A stretch of 9,924 bases of DNA, from positions 1 to 9,924 of the forward strand of contig JAFSYD010000065.1 of assembly GCA_017443685.1 (NCBI GenBank). Reading direction: 5' to 3'. Below, one piece after another: positions 1 through 6,611 of this stretch. Each line of letters starts with the position of its first letter. The stretch's first letter is position 1. Under the pieces are notes generated by a model. The model was not told the DNA's origin and ran no database searches. It saw only the letters and a list, made by a program, of their open reading frames with translations. This stretch comes from Lachnospiraceae bacterium. GTDB lineage: Bacteria; Bacillota; Clostridia; Lachnospirales; Lachnospiraceae. The position numbers and the translations under genes were made by a program.

Positions 1-1032
1 AAGCCTGTATGCTTCATTAAAATCAACACCTTCTGCAAGTAAGTAAAGCCAAACATCCATGTCTTTCCAGAAAAAGATAGGTGAGGCAACTGTCTGTTGC
101 TGTATTTTAACCGACTCAGCATCGTCCTCAACTCGATTGTACTTTGAACGACTTACTGATTCTGATTTCCTAATACCATAAAAAGTCAAAATCTGCTGGT
201 TCCGGTATAGACTATTAATCACCCTTGTAATCGGTCCGGTCTTGAACATCGAGCAACACCATCTCATCATTCGAGCAGGGGGACCAATATCCTCACAAAC
301 ATCCATAAAAACCTGCTCATTGTTTCTCGCTATCTTAAAGATTGCCTGTGGATGTTCTTCTCTATATCGATTCGCATACTCTGTCGTATAAGGAAACTCA
401 AGCGTAGTATCTCCAAAAATATGCACGAGGCTCGGATTGCTCAGCGATTTGATAACCACATCCGCCGTTGCCGTGGAATCCTTACCACCCGAAAATGATA
501 TAACAACATTTTCCTCCGGGAATTTGGAGGCTTCCTGATTGACAAAACGGTACGCCTCGTCTTTCAAATAATGCAATCTTGAAGCATTCGCTTCAACAAA
601 GCGTTTTATAGTTTCATCAAAGAAGGTATAGTTATTGTCCTTCTTATGCGTTTCAAGTTTTCTGGCTATCTCATCCGCATCAGCGGTTTTAAAAAGCGAG
701 CTTGGTAGAGACACCGATTTGCCATCAATGTAATATCTGCTATTAACAGCCCATACAGATTTCTCAACATACTCGTTCGGCTTGCGATCAAGTAAGATTT
801 CAAGCAACAACCTCTCTTCGGGAAATACAGGTCTGATATCTGAGGTCATATACTTCATTTTGCTTCCGCATCGCGGGCAAACACCTTTGTCAGCCTGTGA
901 TACTTCTTGGAGTACAGGAACTCTACATTCACCACACCAATGAATCTCGACAGGTATATCCTCGACCGTATCGCTCCCACAAACCGGGCACTTTTTTTCA
1001 TTCAATTCAATATTACAATTCCTACACCACAT
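1..1032 (-). CDS. PP-loop protein of the PAPS reductase family with two N-terminal zinc ribbons (3' end missing)
   Basis: The frame is open from an ATG at 1032 to the window edge, giving 344 codons without a stop; the C-terminus lies outside. An AAGGA (1042-1046 on the complement) sits 9 bases before the ATG, and an in-frame TAG lies 16 codons upstream. Residues 3-18 and 33-55 form two CxxC...CxxC ribbons (C3, C6, C15, C18; C33, C36, C52, C55). After a linker come the PP-loop SGGKDS (181-186), a GDTTLEFP segment (207-214) and RWCC (257-260). All are hallmarks of the adenosine-phosphosulfate reductase fold, which adenylates or binds a nucleotide substrate. True PAPS reductases lack ribbons; this layout resembles the uncharacterised ribbon-bearing subgroup also known in archaea, and DndC-like sulfur-transfer proteins share the catalytic fold. 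The substrate is unknown. It follows the XRE gene by 86 bases in the same direction and may share its transcript. Codons are A/T-richer than in the housekeeping genes to the right. Confidence 0.88.
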   Translation of the reverse strand, partial: MWCRNCNIELNEKKCPVCGSDTVEDIPVEIHWCGECRVPVLQEVSQADKGVCPRCGSKMKYMTSDIRPVFPEERLLLEILLDRKPNEYVEKSVWAVNSRYYIDGKSVSLPSSLFKTADADEIARKLETHKKDNNYTFFDETIKRFVEANASRLHYLKDEAYRFVNQEASKFPEENVVISFSGGKDSTATADVVIKSLSNPSLVHIFGDTTLEFPYTTEYANRYREEHPQAIFKIARNNEQVFMDVCEDIGPPARMMRWCCSMFKTGPITRVINSLYRNQQILTFYGIRKSESVSRSKYNRVEDDAESVKIQQQTVASPIFFWKDMDVWLYLLAEGVDFNEAYRL

Positions 1033-1108
1033 ACCCCGGTATCCTTCGCAATATAGTGCCTTACAGCACTTATTCTATCAAATTAGCTGTCCGATAATTT
1101 GGACTTCA

Positions 1109-1114
1109 CTATAG
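1109..1114. promoter_or_regulatory. CTATAG palindrome upstream of the PAPS-reductase-like gene (possible operator)
   Basis: This perfect 6-base palindrome lies in the 86-base gap between the XRE gene and the PAPS-reductase-like gene. On the minus strand its context is CCTATAGTGA. That differs at one base from CCTATAGTCA at 1348-1357, in front of the XRE gene. Just downstream in the minus direction are inverted arms GTCC/GGAC with 8 bases between them. A role as a regulator site is inference from position and recurrence only. Confidence 0.25.
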
Positions 1115-1118
1115 GGAA

Positions 1119-1316
1119 TCACTCATAGCTGATGATCTCGCTGATGTTGCATTCTAAGTACTTAGCAAGCTTTTCAAGCACTTTATTCGAAACGGGTTCG
1201 CCTTTTCCCATTTTTGCGACGGTCGCTGAGCTCAACCCTGCTTTGTTTACTAAGTCCTGCTTTTGAAGCCCCTTATCGATCATTATTTTACATAATACGT
1301 TGTATGAAAACTTCAT
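1119..1316 (-). CDS. Small XRE/Cro-CI family helix-turn-helix regulator
   Basis: This 65-residue protein is essentially one helix-turn-helix domain. It reads LQKQDLVNKAGLSSATVAKM (residues 17-36), the classic arrangement of helix 2, turn and recognition helix 3. A second helical pair follows (VLEKLAKYLECNISEII), typical of the YozG-like stand-alone XRE regulators common in Clostridia. There is no dimerisation or ligand-binding extension. An AAAGG lies about 11 bases before the ATG, a rather long spacing. The protein probably binds short palindromic operators as a dimer. CTATAG palindromes occur on both sides of the gene, which fits autoregulation and control of the downstream PAPS-reductase-like gene, but binding is not shown. 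Such small regulators are frequent in mobile elements and defence loci as well as in ordinary chromosomes. Confidence 0.85.
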   Translation of the reverse strand: MKFSYNVLCKIMIDKGLQKQDLVNKAGLSSATVAKMGKGEPVSNKVLEKLAKYLECNISEIISYE

Positions 1317-1318
1317 AG

Positions 1319-1354
1319 CTATAGTACCTTTCTCACTTCAACAAACTCCTATAG
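1319..1354. promoter_or_regulatory. Pair of CTATAG palindromes in the XRE leader (possible operators)
   Basis: CTATAG occurs at 1319-1324 and 1349-1354. The two copies start exactly 30 bases apart, about three helical turns. They flank the SD region of the XRE gene and lie just downstream of the candidate promoter at 1368-1376. With the third copy at 1109-1114, every non-coding stretch next to the regulator carries one. This is a plausible but unproven autoregulatory arrangement. Confidence 0.28.
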
Positions 1355-1365
1355 TCAGCCGTATA

Positions 1366-1557
1366 TCAGTATAGCATTAATTCCCCTGAAAATCCATCAA
1401 AATATTCAAAAAAATAAAGATTTTCTTTCAAAGTGTGAATAACAGACTGCTGGTAAGCAACTTCCAGCAATCCTAACCACTCGCCCTCTCTAAAAGCCCT
1501 ATTTTTCCAACAATCCTGTACACTCAATAAGCAAAAAAGCGTTTCTGTAGCCTCCAC
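1366..1557 (-). CDS. Weak 63-codon frame, unknown; possibly a gene remnant
   Basis: An open frame with a GTG start ends at TGA 1366. No SD site precedes the GTG, and no ATG is available near it. The frame stays open further upstream, through the terminator hairpin, to a TGA near 1660, so the apparent start is arbitrary. The C-terminal part (ENLYFFEYFDGFSGELMLY) is aromatic and acidic and looks protein-like, but I recognise no family. It could be the tail of a decayed gene or chance coding. Its last codons overlap the candidate promoter of the XRE gene. Confidence 0.2.
   Translation of the reverse strand: MEATETLFCLLSVQDCWKNRAFREGEWLGLLEVAYQQSVIHTLKENLYFFEYFDGFSGELMLY
1368..1376 (-). promoter_or_regulatory. 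Candidate extended -10 promoter for the XRE gene
   Basis: On the minus strand this reads TGCTATACT, an extended -10 element (TGn followed by TATACT, one base from TATAAT). At 17-base spacing the -35 position reads TGGATT, a poor match, as is usual when the extended -10 is present. Initiation would be near 1361. That would place the CTATAG copy at 1349-1354 just inside the transcript start, a position where a repressor could block transcription. Confidence 0.35.
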
Positions 1558-1596
1558 CTGTATTTTTGCGATGGTCAGCTTGATTTGAAAGGCAGC

Positions 1597-1653
1597 AAAA
1601 AAGGGATTCCCGGACGTTGCCCCGATCAGAGGTGATATCCGCAGAATCCCTTT
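1597..1653 (-). terminator. Intrinsic terminator after rlmD, ending the mutS2-rlmD unit
   Basis: Read on the minus strand, AAAGGGATTC pairs perfectly with GAATCCCTTT. A second paired block (CGGA/TCCG) lies inside the first, separated by a small internal loop, and a run of six T follows the outer stem. It starts about 24 bases after the rlmD stop. The central loop region is longer (about 23 bases) than in a typical compact terminator. The orientation of the T-run assigns it to leftward transcription. Confidence 0.85.
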
Positions 1654-1676
1654 ATTTCAAGCCTTTTAAGCCCCTT

Positions 1677-3044
1677 CTATGCCTTTACCCGTGACATCAA
1701 GACCACGCACTCGACATGCATACTATGCCCAAACTGGTCAAATGGCGTATACTCCTCCAATCGGTAGCCGCCTTCCGTCAGCATTTTCAGATCCCGTGCA
1801 AGGGTTGACGGATTACAGCTGATGTAGACGATCCGTCCTGGTGCAGCGGAAAGCATCGCGGAGAGGCAGGCTTCATCGCAGCCCTTTCGCGGCGGGTCGA
1901 TCACTATGACGTCCGGACGGGTAATAAGCTTTGCGTCCTTTAGCACCTCCTCTGCCTTCCCCTCGACGAAGGTAACATTTTCAATCCCGTTATGGCGGGC
2001 ATTCTCTTTTGCATCGGCTATCGCCTCCGGCACCGCCTCGACACCATAGACATGCTTTGCGCACTTCGCAAGAAGAAGCGTCATCGTTCCGATCCCGCAG
2101 TACAAGTCCCACACGTTCTCATGCCCGCCCGGCGCGGCATATTCCACCGCCTTCGCGTAGAGCTTTTCCGTCTGCCGTGGGTTGACCTGGTAAAAGGATT
2201 TTGCGGAGATCATAAATTCCACGCCGTTTAACGTGTCACGAATGCGATCCTCTCCCCAAAGCGTCACCGTCTCGTCCCCAAGAATCACGTTATCCTTTCG
2301 TGTATTGATATTCATTACAATCGACGTCATCCCCGGCACATTGCGAAGCGCTGCAATCAGCCGCTCCGTCCCCAGCAGCTTCCGCACTGCCGATACCACA
2401 CATACCATCACCTGCCCGGAATACAGCCCGTAACGGATCAGCAGATGCCGGATGCTGCCCGTTCCCGTTTTCTCATTATACGGGCGGACATTCTGCTCTC
2501 GCATATACTTCTTTAATATTTTCCTTATCTGCGCATCCCCGTCCTGCCCGATCTTACAATCGCTGCATTCCACAATCCGATGGCTGTGCGCAGCGTAATA
2601 GCCGATCACGATATTCCCGTAAGCATCCTCTCCGACCGGATACTGCGCCTTGTTGCGGAACCGAAACGGATCTTCCATTCCCACGATCGGCCGCTTTGCC
2701 CGCTCTATCTCCTGCTCATGGATACCCGCAATCCGCTGTATGGCATTTCTTACCTGCCTTTCCTTTACTTCCAGCTGCTTCTCGTATGAAAGAGCCATCA
2801 TCGTACATCCGCCGCATATCTTCGACGCTTCACATGCCGGCACGACGCGGTCCGGAGAGGCCCGAACCACCGAAATCAAACGGGCGTACCCGTAAGTCTT
2901 TTTCAACTTCGTTACGCCCGCCGTGATGGTATCGCCGACTACGGCATCCTTCACAAAGAAAGTCATTCCGTCCTTATGTCCGATGCCTGCGCCATCCACA
3001 CTCATATCTTCGATATACAGTTCAAATTCGTCATTCTTTTTCAT
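1677..3044 (-). CDS. rlmD: 23S rRNA (uracil-C5)-methyltransferase, RlmD/RlmCD type
   Basis: This enzyme transfers a methyl group from S-adenosylmethionine to C5 of uracil in 23S rRNA. E. coli RlmD modifies U1939; single Gram-positive homologues (RlmCD) can modify both U747 and U1939, so the exact target is uncertain. The 455 residues start with a TRAM RNA-binding domain (about 6-60). An iron-sulfur cluster motif follows, C71, C77 and C80 in CEASKICGGC, with C163 the likely fourth ligand. The Rossmann methyltransferase part has the SAM loop DLYCGIGT (313-320), DPPRKG (383-388), the nucleophile C410 in SCNP, and the general base E445 in HVE. Every catalytic residue is present, and length matches the family. 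Its ATG overlaps the stop of the binding-protein gene as ATGA, with only a weak SD site, so translation probably depends on reinitiation. It is the last gene before the terminator. Confidence 0.95.
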   Translation of the reverse strand: MKKNDEFELYIEDMSVDGAGIGHKDGMTFFVKDAVVGDTITAGVTKLKKTYGYARLISVVRASPDRVVPACEASKICGGCTMMALSYEKQLEVKERQVRNAIQRIAGIHEQEIERAKRPIVGMEDPFRFRNKAQYPVGEDAYGNIVIGYYAAHSHRIVECSDCKIGQDGDAQIRKILKKYMREQNVRPYNEKTGTGSIRHLLIRYGLYSGQVMVCVVSAVRKLLGTERLIAALRNVPGMTSIVMNINTRKDNVILGDETVTLWGEDRIRDTLNGVEFMISAKSFYQVNPRQTEKLYAKAVEYAAPGGHENVWDLYCGIGTMTLLLAKCAKHVYGVEAVPEAIADAKENARHNGIENVTFVEGKAEEVLKDAKLITRPDVIVIDPPRKGCDEACLSAMLSAAPGRIVYISCNPSTLARDLKMLTEGGYRLEEYTPFDQFGHSMHVECVVLMSRVKA

Positions 3045-4309
3045 TGCTCGTCCGCCAAATTCTGTTTACTCCCGCAAAGCGCTTCCAGCTCTTCCTGTGC
3101 TTCCTTCAGCCCCTTATCCACATTCTTTTCGCCATTTATTATTTCACGCATATGCGCACCGAGAATCGTGTAAAAATCCGTCCACTCCTCCATGATCGGC
3201 CGGTAAACCCCGTTTTCAAGCGCCTGTCTTACCGCCTCATACTGCGGGAATTTTTCCAGCACCTCAGGATCACGCAGGCATGAATACCGGCAAGGCACAC
3301 CGCCCTTTTCCACGGTAGCAAGCTGCACCTTTGGATCCATAAGATACGATAAGAGTTCTACTGCCAGCCCCTTGTTCATACTGTTCGCCGGGACACCGAT
3401 CGTCCACACGCCGTACACGCTGGTATTATAAGTCTTGCCGTCCGCTGTCCCTTTTACGGGAATCGCGATATAGTCCGCCGTCGAATTCCGCTCCGGCGTA
3501 TACCAGCCCGGCCATCCGATCGCCATTGCCGCGGCATTATTTGCCACTGCGATCACTAGCTCGTCACGGGATGCCGGTTTACCCGTATCAATCAGCGCCA
3601 TATAGCTTTCCATTGCCCTGTGAAATTCAGGCGTGTCAACCGTAGGATGGTTATCTTCATCCACCACCCATCCGCCGCACGCCAGAAGCACCGGAAGGAA
3701 ATCCACCACGATATTATTCTCGGAATCCCCGCGGTACATAAAGCCGAGGTTGTGCGTCTTCTTTGCGAAATTGCAGATCCGCTGCATATCGCCAACTGAC
3801 AGCACCCCTTCCGCAGCGTATCCGGCACGCTCCAAAATACTCTTATTGTACAGCAGCACGGTCACATTCCCGTAATACGGTGCCAGATAAGTATCGCCGT
3901 CACGGTAACAGATCTCCGTTGTCGCCGGAATGATATCGTCATCAAGCGTATAACCGTAATCGTTCAGCTTCGTCAAAACATTTTCCGCCGTGTACTCCTG
4001 CATCCACGAGCCGTCAACCATACACAGGTCATATGCCCCTTCGTCATTTGCCGCATCGTCCGCCACTGCGCTGTGCAACCCGTCCTCGGACAGCTCGTAC
4101 ACATCGATGGCGACATCATGTTTCTTTTCGAAATCCGCAAGGCATCCTTCAATAACGTCCGCATAGGTTCCCTCGCGAAGTGCAAGCACCATGTGATGCG
4201 AGGCGTTCTTATTCTCGGACGGCACAAATCCGTCTGCCGTTTTGCCGCATCCCGCTAAAGAGAAAAGCACGATGCAGGCAAAGGCTGCTGCTATCATCCG
4301 TTTTCTCAT
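3041..4309 (-). CDS. Extracellular solute-binding lipoprotein, ABC-type family 1
   Basis: The 422-residue protein begins with a lipoprotein signal: basic MRKRM, a hydrophobic stretch, and the lipobox LAGC with C21 as the lipidated residue. The body has the features of sugar-type (family 1) binding proteins, including LYNKSILERAGY, GWPGWYTPERN in the cleft region and a C-terminal segment with VQLATVEKGGVPCR. It should be anchored on the outer face of the membrane and bind a small solute, probably a carbohydrate or related ligand. I start it at 4309 because that ATG overlaps the previous stop as ATGA and has GGAGAG 4 bases before it; an ATG four codons upstream has no SD site. No permease or ATPase gene lies next to it. 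Its partner in the operon is a membrane GGDEF protein, so a sensory role is as plausible as transport with distant components. Confidence 0.9.
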   Translation of the reverse strand: MRKRMIAAAFACIVLFSLAGCGKTADGFVPSENKNASHHMVLALREGTYADVIEGCLADFEKKHDVAIDVYELSEDGLHSAVADDAANDEGAYDLCMVDGSWMQEYTAENVLTKLNDYGYTLDDDIIPATTEICYRDGDTYLAPYYGNVTVLLYNKSILERAGYAAEGVLSVGDMQRICNFAKKTHNLGFMYRGDSENNIVVDFLPVLLACGGWVVDEDNHPTVDTPEFHRAMESYMALIDTGKPASRDELVIAVANNAAAMAIGWPGWYTPERNSTADYIAIPVKGTADGKTYNTSVYGVWTIGVPANSMNKGLAVELLSYLMDPKVQLATVEKGGVPCRYSCLRDPEVLEKFPQYEAVRQALENGVYRPIMEEWTDFYTILGAHMREIINGEKNVDKGLKEAQEELEALCGSKQNLADEQ

Positions 4310-5481
4310 GATTCTCTCCATCTTTTGTACTTATTATTGAATGTAATCCGGTTCTTACCCTCCCGCTTGGATTCGTACAGTGCATCATCCGCCCGCTGGT
4401 ACGGACCGTCGACGTTGCGGTCCTCTTCCATAACGACCGTGAGTCCGAACGACGCCCGCAGTCCCTCAATTTGGTCGAACTTCACGGCATTCAGATTGAC
4501 CAGCAGCTTTTCCATGAGAGTGCTCACCTCATCTACGCTCTTGTAGCCGCGCAGCAGGCAGATAAATTCATCCCCGCCGAGCCGCCCGGCAAAGCTTGCT
4601 TTCTCTTCCATCGCGCGTGCAGAGTACGACCATTTCTCCCCGGGATCGATCCCAAGCGTCCGGTATATTTCCTCCGCCGCCACACGGATTGCCTTGTCCC
4701 CGAGCTGATGCCCATATGTGTCGTTAATCTCCTTGAACCCGTCCAGATCCAGCAGGCAGATCACCAGAAGCTCATCCTTATTTTCCTCAATGACACTGTC
4801 CGCCATATGAAAAAATGTGCTCCGTGCCAAAAGCTCGGTCAACGTGTCAAAATCCGACTTCACTGCCAGCTCGTGCTGAATCTGTAAATTCTGCCGGTAT
4901 GTGACAAACTGCCGGATCCGTGCATGCTGAAAGGTATAATGTAAAAGAAGCGACAGACTCCAGAAGAGGATCGTATTGTACAGATCCTGGTAGACGATCA
5001 CCATCGGCTTGTACATAAAGGAGCTCCACAGGAAAGCCGTGCCAAAAATGAGCAGCATCCCCGCTCCGACATCCATCGCGGTGATGAAGGACAGGCCTGC
5101 CAGCACCATAAGCACCTGAAACATCGTTGCCGCCATATACGGCTGGGACAGCGATGTCATAATCCCATACACCGCAAGCATCAGAAATATCAGATACACA
5201 AACGGCATAGTAAATTTACGCAGAAAATCCCTGCAGAAAAACAGCATCGCTTCAAATACCGCGCCGATTCCGACAAACGCCGCATAGAACGCCGTATTGG
5301 TCTCATTCACGCCGAACAGATTCTGCGTGGAAAAGATCATATACAATAGATTGACCGCCAAAAACCACGTATTGATGATCCTCATATGACGGCGGTTCGT
5401 CCAGTGGATCAGCTCCGTGCAGTCCCTATATGTGTCGCGGTCATAGCCGTAGTGTACGAATTTTTCCAATGTCATGCTCAT
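4306..5481 (-). CDS. Membrane-bound GGDEF diguanylate cyclase
   Basis: GGDEF proteins make cyclic di-GMP from two GTP. The first 190 or so residues of 391 hold about six hydrophobic membrane segments (near 35-51, 64-82, 92-110, 116-135, 138-156, 168-185). I see no named sensor domain there. A short linker leads to a complete GGDEF domain: DFDTLTELLAR (210-220), metal-binding D245 in LLDLDGFKEIND, YGHQLGD (256-262), and the active site GRLGGDEF (299-306). All catalytic residues are intact, so it is probably active. The RxxD inhibitory site expected five residues before GGDEF is absent (the stretch there is EKAS). No EAL or HD-GYP domain is attached. Its ATG overlaps the yhaM stop, and its stop overlaps the binding-protein start, both as ATGA. 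The signal may be sensed through the membrane part, perhaps with the neighbouring lipoprotein. Confidence 0.92.
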   Translation of the reverse strand: MSMTLEKFVHYGYDRDTYRDCTELIHWTNRRHMRIINTWFLAVNLLYMIFSTQNLFGVNETNTAFYAAFVGIGAVFEAMLFFCRDFLRKFTMPFVYLIFLMLAVYGIMTSLSQPYMAATMFQVLMVLAGLSFITAMDVGAGMLLIFGTAFLWSSFMYKPMVIVYQDLYNTILFWSLSLLLHYTFQHARIRQFVTYRQNLQIQHELAVKSDFDTLTELLARSTFFHMADSVIEENKDELLVICLLDLDGFKEINDTYGHQLGDKAIRVAAEEIYRTLGIDPGEKWSYSARAMEEKASFAGRLGGDEFICLLRGYKSVDEVSTLMEKLLVNLNAVKFDQIEGLRASFGLTVVMEEDRNVDGPYQRADDALYESKREGKNRITFNNKYKRWRES

Positions 5482-6500
5482 ATCCCGTCTTCCGTATATT
5501 CCTCCGGCGAGGTCCGACGGATGTTGCTGTCTATGTAGCGGTTAAAGCCCTGCCATTTATATGACACATTCTTGCCGGTATAAAGGGCCTCCCGCATCGT
5601 CTCCATCTTCGCGTCCACGTTGTCCGCAAAGGACAATGCGATCGCCTCCACCAGCGCGGGCTTTTTCGGTGAACCGAACTCCAGCTCGCCGTGATGGGAT
5701 AAAATGCAGTGCAAAAGCTCGTTTTTCTTCACCTCCGGGAAGCCTTCGATCCCGTCGATCGCATCCCGTATCATACATGCGCCGATCATAATGTGTCCCA
5801 GCAGCTGCCCCTCATCCGTATAGTCATTCTTCGGATACGGCGAAAGCTCCTTCACCTTCCCGATGTCATGGCAGATCGCGGCCGTGATCAGCAGGTCCCG
5901 ATCCAGAAAAGGATAATTCTTCGCGAAAAAATCACACACATTCGTCACCGAAAGCGTATGCTCCAAAAGTCCCCCGACAAAGCCGTGATGGACGCTTTTG
6001 GCTGCGGAATGGAAGGAAAACTGTGTCTTAAACTGCTCATCATCGACGAAGAAATGCTCCAGAAGCTTTCGTAAGTATGGCACCTTTACCGTTGCGATCA
6101 TCGCAAGAAGCTCCCCATACATGTCTTCCGTGTTCCGTTCACTCGCAGGAACATACTCCTTCGGATCGTATTCACCCTCCGCAGCCCTCGACAGCTGACG
6201 GATGTTGACCTGGTTGTTGTTATTGAAGATCGTAACATCACCGGTCACCCAGATGTAGTCGCCTTCTTCAAATTCTCCGATCCCCGGCGAATCCGGCTCC
6301 CACACTTTACCGTCGACCGAGCCCGTTTTATCCTGCAAGGTGACGGTCTGATACGCCTTGCCCGTTTTCGTCAGTGCATTCACAAGCTTTTTGCAAAGGT
6401 AGACCTCCTTGATACGGTCTCCTTCCTTCAGATCCTCTATGTACTGCATACTTCTTCCTCCCATCGGCAGTTCAAATTGTACCAAATCTCCCAGTTTCAT
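5478..6500 (-). CDS. yhaM: YhaM-family 3'-5' exoribonuclease (OB fold plus HD domain)
   Basis: YhaM trims RNA and single-stranded DNA from the 3' end and acts in cytoplasmic RNA turnover in Firmicutes. The 340-residue product has an OB-fold nucleic-acid-binding part (about 18-110, including TLQDKTGSVDGKVWE) and an HD hydrolase domain. The latter shows VHHGFVGGLLEHT with H181, HDIGK (211-215), H236, SHHGELEFGSPKKP (268-281) and D293 in FADNVDAK, which together make the usual metal site. B. subtilis YhaM is about 314 residues. Two starts have good ribosome sites: the ATG at 6500 (AGGAG, 5-base spacing) and an in-frame ATG at 6449 (GGAGG, 7-base spacing). Homologues usually begin near the second one, at MQYIEDLKEGD, so the shorter 323-residue form may be the main product. 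It follows mutS2 after 111 bases and overlaps the GGDEF gene by ATGA. Confidence 0.93.
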   Translation of the reverse strand: MKLGDLVQFELPMGGRSMQYIEDLKEGDRIKEVYLCKKLVNALTKTGKAYQTVTLQDKTGSVDGKVWEPDSPGIGEFEEGDYIWVTGDVTIFNNNNQVNIRQLSRAAEGEYDPKEYVPASERNTEDMYGELLAMIATVKVPYLRKLLEHFFVDDEQFKTQFSFHSAAKSVHHGFVGGLLEHTLSVTNVCDFFAKNYPFLDRDLLITAAICHDIGKVKELSPYPKNDYTDEGQLLGHIMIGACMIRDAIDGIEGFPEVKKNELLHCILSHHGELEFGSPKKPALVEAIALSFADNVDAKMETMREALYTGKNVSYKWQGFNRYIDSNIRRTSPEEYTEDGI

Positions 6501-6527
6501 GCTTTCTCCTCTATCTAATGCGCGTAT

Positions 6528-6579
6528 CCGGCTTACACTGCCGGTACAGATCTGTCGCTCTCCTTGTTTGCAGACAGAT
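6528..6579. repeat. Two inverted repeats between mutS2 and yhaM
   Basis: The 111-base gap contains CCGGC/GCCGG arms (6528-6532 and 6540-6544, 7-base loop). Next to it are ATCTGTC/GACAGAT arms (6550-6556 and 6573-6579, 16-base loop). On the minus strand the second loop holds AAGGAGAG, which looks like a ribosome site but has no start codon after it. No T-run follows either hairpin, so they are not terminators. They may be RNA-processing or stability elements between the two cistrons. I see no promoter in this gap. Confidence 0.5.
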
Positions 6580-6611
6580 TCCCGGCTTTTCCTTCCTTAT
6601 CTTTTCGTCCG

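Noticed and set aside
897..1097. Plus-strand 66-codon frame at the left end
   Set aside because: It is antisense to the zinc-ribbon part and start region of the PAPS-reductase-like gene. The minus-strand reading has paired CxxC motifs and an SD site.
1597..1653. Inverted repeat near 1600-1653 as an insertion-sequence end or attachment site
   Set aside because: A T-run follows the stem, and it sits just after the rlmD stop, so a terminator explains it. No transposase, integrase or target duplication is visible.
4307..4321. Upstream ATG at 4321 for the solute-binding protein
   Set aside because: No SD site precedes it, while the ATG at 4309 has GGAGAG close by and an exact ATGA overlap. The lipoprotein signal is better formed from 4309.
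4471..4887. Plus-strand open frame of 138 codons
   Set aside because: It is opposite the GGDEF catalytic domain and has no recognisable motif; it is a shadow of a well-supported gene.
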